Shown in pieces: positions 38,246 through 47,071 of a stretch of DNA of 64,000 nucleotides. Origin of the DNA: CAVQRC01 sp963715045 (lineage in GTDB: Bacteria > Planctomycetota > Planctomycetia > Pirellulales > Lacipirellulaceae); contig CAVQRC010000004.1 in assembly GCA_963715045.1 (NCBI GenBank), forward strand, positions 496,001-560,000. Direction: 5' to 3'. The position numbers were made by a program, and so were the translations under genes. Positions within the stretch are counted from its first letter, which is position 1; the number at the start of each line of letters is the position of its first letter. The notes below the pieces were generated by a model. That model worked only from the letters and a program-made list of their open reading frames with translations, was not told the origin of the DNA and did not search any database.

Positions 38246-39685
38246 ATGAGCTATTGGAAGATCGCCTGGCGAAACATGCAGCAGCGAGCGTTCGCCTCGA
38301 CGCTCACCGGCTTCTCGATGGCCCTTGGCGTCGCAGCGATGATCGCCGTCCTCGTGATCCACAATGTGACCGTCAAGCAGTTCTCGCAGGATGCGCAGGG
38401 ATACCACTTGATCGTGGGACCCAAAGGAGGTGCGCTGCAGTTGGTTCTCAACACGGTTTACCACTTGAGTCAGCCGATTGAGAACATTCCCTATCGATAC
38501 TACGAGGAATTCGTCAGCGGTCGATTCGCACCCTACACCAAAGTCGCGATTCCCTACTGCCTGGGCGACAGCTACGACGAAGGCGGAATGCGGTTCCGGG
38601 TCGTCGGCACGACACCGGATATGTTCGAGAAGCTGACCTACGGTCGCAACGAAGACGGCACCGAGAAGAAGTACGAGTTCTCGGCGGGCCGCAATTTCAA
38701 GCAAGAGAATTTCTTCGAAGCGATTATCGGTTCGGTGGTTGCGGCTCAGACGGACCTCAAGGTCGGAAGCAGGTTTAATCCGACACACGGAATCAGCAAC
38801 CAGGGCAAACTGCATGACGAGCAGGGCTTCGAGGTTGTCGGCATCCTCGAACCGACCGGCACGGCCAACGATCGGGCATTGTTCGTCAATATGGAAGGCT
38901 TTTATCTGCTCGGCAATCACGCCCTTTCCCAGGAGCAGGCCGAAGAACGCCTCCGCATGCTGCAGATGGACCGCGGTGACGACGTCGCCGCCGCCGTGAC
39001 ATCAGAGCCATCCGGCGGGGAGTCTTCTGCAGACGAGGTTGACGATTCCCCGTCGCCACTACCGGAGGGTCCAGGCGGTGGCTCTAATGAGAGTGCGGTC
39101 CCGGTTCAGGCCTCGATTCAGCCGCTCGACCCCGACCTGCGGGAGGTCACGGCGATCCTCGTGCTGAGTGACGATCTCGCGGCGGGCCAGTTGCAGAACG
39201 TGATCAACGAGGGTGCGATCGCTCAGGCCGTTTTTCCGGTCCGCGAGGTCTACGTGCTTCTGGAGCGAATCGTGGGGCCGATCCAGTTTGTGCTGTTCAT
39301 TCTGACGCTCATGATCGTGGTCGTGGCCGGTGTCGGGATTCTCGTGAGTATCTACAACTCGATGAACGAACGCAGTCGAGACATCGCCGTGATGCGGGCC
39401 CTCGGCGCGAGTCGGACGGCGGTCATGTCGATCGTGCTGATCGAAGCCATTCTGCTGTCGATGTGCGGCGGTGGGGCCGGCATATTGCTCGGTCACGGTC
39501 TGATGGCGGCCGCCAGTCCCATCGTCGAGGCCCGTACGGGAGTCTCGCTCGGGTTCTTCCAATTCGATTTCGTCGAGTTGCTGCTCCTGGCGGGACTGTT
39601 GATCCTGGCCCCCGTGGTCGGGTTCCTGCCAGCCTGGGCGGCCTACCGCACGGATGTCGCCAAAGCCCTCGCAGGCAGCAAGTGA
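38246..39685 (+). CDS. ABC transporter permease (FtsX/MacB-like)
   Basis: Permease of 479 aa with one N-terminal membrane helix (TLTGFSMALGVAAMIAVLVI), a periplasmic domain of about 330 residues with an acidic Ser/Pro linker (about residues 255-285), and three C-terminal helices typical of FtsX domains, with the motif NSMNERSRDIAVMRALGAS. ATG 38246 follows the ATPase stop closely, so the two are co-transcribed. Unlike LolC or LolE no lipoprotein-specific mark is visible. Confidence 0.9.
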   Translation: MSYWKIAWRNMQQRAFASTLTGFSMALGVAAMIAVLVIHNVTVKQFSQDAQGYHLIVGPKGGALQLVLNTVYHLSQPIENIPYRYYEEFVSGRFAPYTKVAIPYCLGDSYDEGGMRFRVVGTTPDMFEKLTYGRNEDGTEKKYEFSAGRNFKQENFFEAIIGSVVAAQTDLKVGSRFNPTHGISNQGKLHDEQGFEVVGILEPTGTANDRALFVNMEGFYLLGNHALSQEQAEERLRMLQMDRGDDVAAAVTSEPSGGESSADEVDDSPSPLPEGPGGGSNESAVPVQASIQPLDPDLREVTAILVLSDDLAAGQLQNVINEGAIAQAVFPVREVYVLLERIVGPIQFVLFILTLMIVVVAGVGILVSIYNSMNERSRDIAVMRALGASRTAVMSIVLIEAILLSMCGGGAGILLGHGLMAAASPIVEARTGVSLGFFQFDFVELLLLAGLLILAPVVGFLPAWAAYRTDVAKALAGSK

Positions 39686-39810
39686 GACGCCCGCGTGCCG
39701 ACCCAGAGTCCCCCTCGTCCCCTCTCTGCGGGTCTTCCGATCGACCCGAGTGCGGTAGAATAGTCGAGCATCGGACCAACCATCGCACGTCATTTCCAAC
39801 GGAGTTTCCC

Positions 39811-41515
39811 ATGCGGCTGAACCTTACGCTGTTGATCGCGGCGGTTGTGTCGCTCTCGATCGCCATTTCGCCGGAACTCCGCGGGTGTCCATTTTGTACG
39901 GCCCAATCGCAGACGCTCAGCGAAGAAATGCGGGCCGCTGACGCCGTGGTGCTCGCCCGGCTTGTAAAATCCGGGACCGAGCCAGACCCGCGACCAGACG
40001 ACGCGCCTGGATACGGCCTTGCCGATCCCGATACGGCGCTGGCCACGTTTCGAATCGAGAAGATTCTTCGCGGTGAAGACCGGCTGATCGGCGTGGAGGA
40101 GGTCGAAGCCGTCTACTTCGGCAAGCGGGACACCGACGCGCTATTCCTGATTACGGGGATCGGCGAAGACCGCCCCGACTGGACGACGCCGCTGCCCCTT
40201 TCGGAACTTGCCCTCGACTACGTGCAGAAGCTCGACGGCCTTCCGGAGAAGGGAGCCGACAGGCTCGTCTTCTTTCAGGACTTCCTTCGCTGCGACGACC
40301 CGATGTTGATGCAGGACGCATACGATGAATTTGCCAGGGCACCCTATGCCGACGTGCTGGACTTGAAGGACCACATGAAACACGACCAACTCGTCGAGTG
40401 GATTCGCGACGTCGAACTCTCGCCGAGTCGCCGCCGACTGTTTTTCACGATGCTCGGAGTATGCGGAACCAGGGACGATGTCCCGCTTTTGGAACACTTT
40501 CTTCGTCCGGCGCTGGAGCCGCTGCAGCTCATGATGGTCATGGCCGGAGTATCCAGCCTGCAGGTCCATCAGGGGCTGGTAGTTCCGCCACTGGTGTCGA
40601 TGACGGAGAACTACGAGCGGCTCAAGCAGCAGGGGATGGATGCCTTGATCGCCTGCTACCTGAACCTCAAAGGAGCGGACGGGCTGCCCCTGATCGAGGA
40701 ACTGTTTCTCCGCGATCCGGACGGTGATTATAAGAACGCGTATTCGGCGATCATGGCCTTGCGGTTTCACGGTGAAGAAACCGACGTGCTCCCCCGAGAA
40801 CGGCTGCTGGAGACGATTCGGCTGGTCCTCGACAACCCTACGTTTGCGGACCAGGTGATTCTCGATCTCTCGCGGTGGGAAGACTGGTCCGTGCTCGATC
40901 GCTTAGTAGGGATGTTCAAGACGTCGAAGGAAAACGACTACGCGCGGCAACCGATTGTCCAATATCTGCTCGTCGCGGCGGAGCAGGGGGGAGAACTTGC
41001 CGAGCGAGCTACCGCAGCGATTCAGGAGCTGGAGAGCGTCGATCCGGATACGGTCTCTCGCGCAGAACCTGATGGCGTTCACGATGGGGGGACGGCCGAA
41101 GAAGAAGGCGGCCGATCCGCCGCCGGTGGATCAGAGTTTAGCGTCTGCAGCCGAGGGCGGCCGCGATCTGGCGGCCGAGGCGATCACTGCCGATGCTGCC
41201 ACGGAAGCCAACGTAACATCCAGCGTTGCCACCACAGCCGCGCTGTCGGCCGACCAGGTGACCCCGGATGCAGAGATTGAATCCGCTCCGCTCGAGTCCA
41301 GGAACGCTCCCGCCGCTACCGAGGGGGTCGAGATGGAATCGACCGGAGATTCCCAGGTGGCCAAGGCCACCCCACCCGCCGCCGCGGCCGCGACGGACCT
41401 GTCCGTCGAAAGTCCATCGTTGGTTTGGATCGTGGCGGTGCCGATTGCCGCATGCTTGTTGTTGATGGGCTGCCTGTGGGCGATTCTTCGCGGCACCGCG
41501 AGCCGAGCCCCGTGA
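39811..41515 (+). CDS. Secreted, membrane-anchored protein of unknown function (one frameshift)
   Basis: Signal peptide (LTLLIAAVVSLSIAIS) then GCPFCTAQSQTLSEEM: the CxxC lies directly after the cleavage region. The body (about residues 30-420) is mixed and partly repeat-like helical. The frame breaks at a run of six G (41086-41091); removing one joins it to KKKAADPPPVDQ, an Ala-rich low-complexity linker and a C-terminal membrane helix (LVWIVAVPIAACLLLMG). Corrected length 567 aa. GGAG precedes ATG 39811. It sits between the ABC genes and the DUF3299-like genes and likely belongs to the same system. Confidence 0.8.
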
Positions 41516-41573
41516 ACCACGACGAAGCACAGCAAGAACAGACCAGGCCCCCGGAAATCCGAAACGCACTGTG

Positions 41574-42308
41574 ATGTCTACGACGATACAGCATTCCGAA
41601 ATCCAACCTCTGCCAGCCGACGCCGCTGCCGAATTCGAAGGCTACCGGGCCATGAGTACGTCGGCCGTTGCGAGCCTCGCGCTGGGCGCGCTCAGCCTGA
41701 TCCTGTTTCTCTTTGCGCCCAGTGGAATCGGTGCTGTGATGGTTGCGACCCCAATGCCCTTGTTGGGGTTGTTGTTCGGATTGATGGCCCTGCGAACCAT
41801 CGCTCGCTTGCCCGGTGAATTTGCCGGCAAGCCACTCGCCGCAATGGGCGTCGGATTGTCGGCCGTGGCCTTGGTGGGAAGCCTGTCATTTGCCGGTTAT
41901 GTCTACGCCACTGAAGTTCCTGAGGGTTATCAGCGAATTTCGTTCGCCCGCATGAAACCCAGCGACCTCGACGTCGATGCCAGGCGGCCGATCCCCACAG
42001 CGATCAGCCAACTCGACGGCAAGCGGGTGTTCATCAAGGGCTACATGCGGCCCCCCGAGATCAAGAACGGAATCACGAGCTTTCTTCTCGTGCGGGATAA
42101 CCAGGAGTGCTGCTTTGGACCCCTCAACAAGGTTCAGTATTTCGATCAGATTCAGGTCGAACTCGCCAAGCCGCTGACGGCCAATTACTCCACGCGGCTG
42201 TACCGTCTGGGGGGACGGCTGACGATTCGCCCCGAAAACCGCTTCGCAGCGGCCGGACTCGGGCCCAATCGTACCGTTTACACTCTGGTAGCCGACTATC
42301 TGAAATGA
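41574..42308 (+). CDS. DUF4190-DUF3299-like membrane protein
   Basis: A 244-aa protein with three hydrophobic segments at the N-terminus (about residues 30-120), resembling DUF4190, followed by an extracytoplasmic domain resembling DUF3299: AISQLDGKRVFIKGYM, then FLLVRDNQECCFGPL. The double cysteine in a conserved NQECCFGP motif is shared with the next gene. A GTG at 41571 could add one residue. The stop TGA overlaps the ATG of the next gene (ATGA), indicating translational coupling. Confidence 0.8.
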   Translation: MSTTIQHSEIQPLPADAAAEFEGYRAMSTSAVASLALGALSLILFLFAPSGIGAVMVATPMPLLGLLFGLMALRTIARLPGEFAGKPLAAMGVGLSAVALVGSLSFAGYVYATEVPEGYQRISFARMKPSDLDVDARRPIPTAISQLDGKRVFIKGYMRPPEIKNGITSFLLVRDNQECCFGPLNKVQYFDQIQVELAKPLTANYSTRLYRLGGRLTIRPENRFAAAGLGPNRTVYTLVADYLK

Positions 42309-42896
42309 TGCAACGGCTGCGGAGCTTGACGTGCTGGTTTGCTGCGGCTGGGGGGAATCTTCGCTCAGGCCGGTTGTGGGAGTGCCGTTCCCTCACCGGG
42401 GAATCAAGCGGGCGAAGCTGCGGAGGTAGCCGAGGGAACGGGTGAAGTGGCGACGCCGGCAACTCCCCGCGCCGTTGCCGTATCCGAAGCGGCCCGTCCC
42501 ACGCGACCCAGTCCACCGCGGCAACAGATCGTCGACAAGACGTTCGATGACATCAAACTCGACATGGAGAAGGACCAGCCGTTTGATCCCTCCTTTCTCA
42601 CCCCCCAGGTCGAGCAACTGTCCGGACAGCGAATTCGGATTCGCGGTTACATTCTGCCGACGGCCCAGCGGAGTGGAATCAAGAAGTTCGTGCTGGTCCG
42701 CGACAACCAGGAGTGCTGTTTTGGCCCCGGCGCCGCGCTCTACGACTGCATCATGGTCGAGATGCAGGGGGACACTTCCGCTGAGTTTTCGATTCGTCCC
42801 GTGGCTGTCGAAGGCACGTTTCGCATCGAAGAGTGGTCCGGACCCACCGGAAAAGTGTGGGCCATCTATCACCTGGCGGCGGAATCGGTGAAGTAG
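42305..42896 (+). CDS. DUF3299-like lipoprotein (one frameshift)
   Basis: Starts at ATG 42305, overlapping the previous stop. The first frame reads MMQRLRSLTCWFAAAG and breaks in a run of six G (42350-42355). With one G removed it continues GIFAQAGCG, giving a lipoprotein signal peptide with Cys at about position 24. After a Pro/Ala linker follows QLSGQRIRIRGYILP and FVLVRDNQECCFGPG, paralogous to the preceding protein. Corrected length is 196 aa. It is probably anchored in a membrane facing the periplasm. Confidence 0.8.
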
Positions 42897-42922
42897 CGTT
42901 GCCTCTCGGCGGCAGGACTCCG

Positions 42923-45097
42923 TCAGTCGCCCTGAAGGCCAAGTCGCGTCAGCCATTTGCGAGTCGGTCTGGCATCGGTGTCGACCCCGGCGGCGGACGC
43001 TTGAGACAGGACTTGCGTGATCGCCGATTCGCGGCATTCCAGATCGCGGATCTTCTCGTCCAGTTGCTGTCGTTCGCGGGCTGCTTTCGCCCGCTCCACG
43101 GAGATTTCGAGTTCGGCTTCCCGTAACTTCTGAGTCAATTCGGTTTGCAGGGTTTCGAGTCGTTCGCGTTCCTGGCGGATCGCCTCGTCCTTATCAAACA
43201 GCTCGGCCACGGCCTGGGCACCCACGGCAACATCGCCGATGTTCTCGGCCTGATGCTGCAGCAGTGTCTTCAGCTCGTTGATCTCGTTGTCCTTCTCGGA
43301 GATGATCCGGTCGGTCAGCTCGATCGTCGCCTCGATCGACATCCGCTCTTGCTGGACCGCTTCGGAGAACTCGTCGGCCTCGTCTTCGCCCAGGCTCTTC
43401 AGCATCCGCTGCTTCTGTTCCTCCCATCCCATGCCGCTGGTCGGTGACGCTGCCGCCGGACGCTCTGCGAGTTGTTCGGCCAGGCGGGAATTCTGAGCCT
43501 TCAGGGCCCGGACTTCGTCGACGGCCATTTCGAATCGCCGCTCGAGGTCGGAAAAGTCCTGCGGATCCAATTCGGGGACGGCGGTTTTTTCGAGGTTGGC
43601 GACTTGTTCCGCCAAAGCGTCCCGCTCCGCTTCGAGCAACGCGATGCGATGGCCTTCGTTCGGTTGGTCCGTCTCGTGCGCGTCGACCGCGGCTTGAAGT
43701 TCCGCGTTGGTGGCCTTGAGCTTGCGGGCCTCGTCCATCGCGATTTCGAACTTGCGTTCGAGTTCGCTGGTATCGGGCTGCGCGGCGAGTTGCTGCCGCG
43801 CGGCGTCCAGGCTTTCCGACAACTCGGCAACCTGGGCCGCCAGTTGCTCCCGCGTCGCAGACAGTCGCTCAAGCTGACTGGACTGGGATTTCTGTTGGCT
43901 TCGTATCGTCGCAAGCTCTGCATTCGCGGCAGTATGCAGCTCTTTCAGTCGGCCCGCTTCCGCCTGGGATTGCTGCAATCGATCCTCGAGGCCGGCCAAC
44001 TTCTCGGCGAGTTCTGCTCCGGCCGTTTCCGTGCGAGCAAGTCGATCCCGATCGGCTGCAAGGGTCGCCTCGGCCTCTTCGCGGCGCGCGCGCTCTGCTT
44101 CCGCGGCGGCCGACTGATTGTCTCGCTCGCGGGAACAAACCGCGATTTCCTCCCGCAACGCGTTCACTGCCGCGTCTCGGTCAGCGAGCTGCTGTTCCAG
44201 TTCGCTGGCTTGAGACGTCCGCCGCTTCGCCTGATCCTCAAGTTCGGCAGCGCGGTCGCGTTGCCGACGTGCTTCTTCTTGCAGCCGCTCGGACTGTTCC
44301 GCCAGTTCCTTCTCCTGGCCGGCAAGATTCGCTTCGAAGGCAACCAGACGCTGCCCGGTTTCTTCGAGCCGCTTTTGGGTCGCTTCTATCTCGGAGCGTT
44401 GCTGGGCGAGTACCCCCTCCGCGGCTTGCAGTTCTTCCCGGCGTTGCTGGAGTTCCTCTTGGTTGCGTGCGTGCGTCGCTTCGGCTTCGGCCACGGTCTG
44501 GAGCTGTGCCTCGACCTGGGTCTCGCGTTCGGCCACGGTCTGGAGCTGTGCCTCGACCTGGGCCTCGCGTTCGGCCACGGTCTGGAGCTGTGCTTCGACC
44601 TGGGTCTCGCGTTCGGCCACGGTCTGAAGCTGTGCCTCGACCTGGGTCTCGCGTTCGGCCACGGTCTGAAGCTGTGCCTCGACCTGGGTCTCGCGTTCGG
44701 CCACGGTCTGAAGCTGTGCTTCGACCTGGGTCTCGCGTTCGGCCACGGTCTGAAGCTGTGCCTCGACCTGGGCCTGGCGGGCTGCGATCGTCGCATCGCG
44801 ATCGTCAATTTCTGGCTGCCGCCGTAATTCGGCCGCCAGGCGGTCACGTTCCTGCCGGGCTTCGGCCAGCTCGGCGACGAGCTCTTCTTCGCGCCGCGTC
44901 GATTCCGATTTGACGGCCTGTTGGAATCTGGCGAGCTCCGTCTGCACTTCTTCGAAGTGCTGATTGATAGCCGTCTCGATACCGTCCCAACGGTGCTGGC
45001 GAGCTGCCCGAAGGCTCACCGTCATCGCGCGGATCTCCTCCAGCTCTGCCGCGATGTCGGCAGCGGCGGGACGATCCAGTCCGGGCTTTTCGTCCAT
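42923..45097 (-). CDS. Long coiled-coil protein with 14-residue repeats
   Basis: A 724-aa, almost wholly helical protein rich in Glu, Gln, Ala and Arg, with heptad patterns throughout. Residues about 105-205 are seven tandem copies of QVEAQLQTVAERET, matching a 42-bp DNA repeat. No signal peptide or enzymatic domain. The final part (residues about 560-720) is a separate charged region (GMGWEEQKQRMLKSLGEDEA). The start is uncertain: ATG 45097 is chosen, the ORF opens at 45253. It may be structural (cytoskeletal or scaffold); there is no evidence for a specific role. Confidence 0.75.
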   Translation of the reverse strand: MDEKPGLDRPAAADIAAELEEIRAMTVSLRAARQHRWDGIETAINQHFEEVQTELARFQQAVKSESTRREEELVAELAEARQERDRLAAELRRQPEIDDRDATIAARQAQVEAQLQTVAERETQVEAQLQTVAERETQVEAQLQTVAERETQVEAQLQTVAERETQVEAQLQTVAEREAQVEAQLQTVAERETQVEAQLQTVAEAEATHARNQEELQQRREELQAAEGVLAQQRSEIEATQKRLEETGQRLVAFEANLAGQEKELAEQSERLQEEARRQRDRAAELEDQAKRRTSQASELEQQLADRDAAVNALREEIAVCSRERDNQSAAAEAERARREEAEATLAADRDRLARTETAGAELAEKLAGLEDRLQQSQAEAGRLKELHTAANAELATIRSQQKSQSSQLERLSATREQLAAQVAELSESLDAARQQLAAQPDTSELERKFEIAMDEARKLKATNAELQAAVDAHETDQPNEGHRIALLEAERDALAEQVANLEKTAVPELDPQDFSDLERRFEMAVDEVRALKAQNSRLAEQLAERPAAASPTSGMGWEEQKQRMLKSLGEDEADEFSEAVQQERMSIEATIELTDRIISEKDNEINELKTLLQHQAENIGDVAVGAQAVAELFDKDEAIRQERERLETLQTELTQKLREAELEISVERAKAARERQQLDEKIRDLECRESAITQVLSQASAAGVDTDARPTRKWLTRLGLQGD
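44489..44782. repeat. Seven tandem 42-bp units within the coiled-coil gene
   Basis: Units begin with ggccacggtctgnagctg and are near identical except for a few synonymous or T/A changes; the seventh diverges at its end. In the minus-strand gene each encodes one 14-residue repeat, two heptads. The repeat also creates an artificial ORF on the plus strand. Confidence 0.92.
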
Positions 45098-45306
45098 GGC
45101 AATCCACGCGTTGACTTTCGCCGGCGTTGTGAGCGAGACAGCCGCCGACTCAGGTGCCGGTCGGTTTCGGGGAACGCAACGCAACCGGCAGAGATAAGAG
45201 TAGAGACGTGTATCTCCACGACAAGAAATAGGTCGCAAACAAAGCAAGGTCAAACGCCTGCCGCGCCAGACCGCACAATCCGGGCAGCCAGCCCGCGAGT
45301 TCCCTC

Positions 45307-46983
45307 CTACGCATACAACGCGTTGATTTCGACAGCGTACTTCTGCTCGATGAAGCTGCGGCGTTTGCTGAGCTTGGTCGTGAGCTCACCCCCCTCGATC
45401 GTGAATGGTGTGTCAAGCAGGTGAAACTTGCGAATCTGTTCCTCGTGCCCAGTGGCGGCGAGTCGATCCGCGATTTCGGCCGCAAACACTTCCCGAACTG
45501 CCGCCTCCTGCAAGAACGCAGCAGACGTTTCCGCAGCCACCGCAGCCAAACGCGTGTCCGCCCGCGCGTGGGCCAAATCCGGCACGATTAACGCGGCCAG
45601 GTGTTTGCGATCGTTGCCCACGACGAGCGCCTGGAGGATCAGCGGTGACCCGGTCAGCAGGTCTTCGACGAATGCGGGCGTCACGTTCTTGCCTGTGCTC
45701 AGGACGATCAACTCTTTCTTACGACCTCGAAAGATCACGTGGCCCGCCTCGTCGATCTCACCCAGGTCGCCCGTGTACAACCATCCGTCTCGGATCGTGG
45801 CGGCCGTGGCGGCGTCGTTCTTCCAATATCCGGTCATCACGTGCGGGCCGCGGGTCAGAATCTCGCCATCCTCGGCAATCCGAACCTCGATCCCGTCGAT
45901 CGGTTGGCCGATGGTTCCCAGCCGACTTTGCCCGGGACGCGTCATCGTGATCACTGGCGAAGATTCGGTCAGGCCGTACCCCGGCATCAGGTCGACGTCC
46001 TGGTTCGCGAAGAACTCCTCCACATATCCTGGCAAAGTCGCTCCGCCGCTCGTACAACGGTTGATCTTTCCGCCCAGCAATTGGCGGAGTGCAGCGGGCT
46101 GATCTGCAACACCGTGCTGGACAAGGCCCTGAATCAGTTTCTCATACGCAAATGGCACCAGGCTTACGGCGTCCGGGTGGACCGCCTGGCAGTCTTCCAC
46201 CAGCGAGTCCCGTGACCTGGCGATCGCGAGGCGGGCACCGGCATGCACCCAGCAATAGAGATCGCAGGTACGCGCGAAGATGTGACTCAAGGGAAGAAAG
46301 TTGAGCCGCAGTTCGTCGTCGGGTCCGTCAGCCAGTTCGGCGACTATCGAGGCGTTAAACGCGAGATTCTCCTGAGTCAGCATGACCCCCTTGGGATCAC
46401 CGGTCGTGCCCGACGTATATAGAATCGTTGCCAGATCGCCAGGGCGGGCCGCGGCGGCGGCGTCGGAAAGCACTTCATCAAGATCAAACGCGGCGACAGT
46501 GGCCGTAAATTCGTCCAGCGTCTCGGCCTGATAAGTGTTCCGCAAATCATCCCCGAAGTCGTCGTAAACGATGTATCGCAGCTCCGGGTACAGCGGGGCA
46601 ATCTGGCTCAGCAGTTCAGCGGACGAAACCAGGGCCAGCGACGCCTCGCTGTGTTCGATCTGAAAAGCGATCTGCTGGGGCGAAAGTGTGATATGGCTGG
46701 GGACGTGCACCAACTGCGCCAGGTGCAGGGCCAGGTCGCTGAGAACCCACTCCAGGCGGTTCTCGGAAATGTGGGCGATGCGATCGCCCGGGCCCAGCCC
46801 GCTCGCCTGAAGTGCGACAGCGAGTCGGGCCGCTCGTCGGGCAAGTTCCGACCACGAGAGCGACGGCGCCTGTGGATCGAGCGGCACGAAGGCCGGCCGG
46901 CTGCCTTTCTCGGCCACGGTTCGCTGCAGCATGGCGGCCACTGTGCGGGCGCGTTGAGGCTTTGATGGCGATTCAGTGGGCAT
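45307..46983 (-). CDS. AMP-dependent acyl-CoA ligase (long-chain type)
   Basis: Activates a carboxylic acid, probably a fatty acid, to its CoA ester through an acyl-adenylate. The 558-aa protein has the ATP loop ILYTSGTTGDPKGVMLTQEN, PLSHIFARTCDLY, the A5 motif MPGYGLTESSP, and YTGDLGEIDEAGHVIFRGRK with the lid hinge, then LSTGKNVTPAFVEDLL. The latter two resemble eukaryote-like long-chain acyl-CoA synthetases. ATG 46983 is the likeliest start; the frame is open to 47067. Confidence 0.92.
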   Translation of the reverse strand: MPTESPSKPQRARTVAAMLQRTVAEKGSRPAFVPLDPQAPSLSWSELARRAARLAVALQASGLGPGDRIAHISENRLEWVLSDLALHLAQLVHVPSHITLSPQQIAFQIEHSEASLALVSSAELLSQIAPLYPELRYIVYDDFGDDLRNTYQAETLDEFTATVAAFDLDEVLSDAAAAARPGDLATILYTSGTTGDPKGVMLTQENLAFNASIVAELADGPDDELRLNFLPLSHIFARTCDLYCWVHAGARLAIARSRDSLVEDCQAVHPDAVSLVPFAYEKLIQGLVQHGVADQPAALRQLLGGKINRCTSGGATLPGYVEEFFANQDVDLMPGYGLTESSPVITMTRPGQSRLGTIGQPIDGIEVRIAEDGEILTRGPHVMTGYWKNDAATAATIRDGWLYTGDLGEIDEAGHVIFRGRKKELIVLSTGKNVTPAFVEDLLTGSPLILQALVVGNDRKHLAALIVPDLAHARADTRLAAVAAETSAAFLQEAAVREVFAAEIADRLAATGHEEQIRKFHLLDTPFTIEGGELTTKLSKRRSFIEQKYAVEINALYA

Positions 46984-47071
46984 CGAGAACGGGCACTCCG
47001 CTTGTTGTGGTGCGAGCCGGGGCGGACCGCAATATACAAGTCGCAGACCGTCGCTGCCAAACCTCAAGCGA

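Noticed and set aside
23299..42355. Programmed ribosomal frameshifting at G/C runs
   Set aside because: The genes are unrelated, the sites lack a common slippery heptamer plus stimulator, and the same breaks cluster in a region of obvious error.
43472..44827. 451-aa plus-strand ORF with repeats
   Set aside because: It mirrors the 42-bp repeat of the coiled-coil gene; the minus strand has the heptad pattern and normal codon use.
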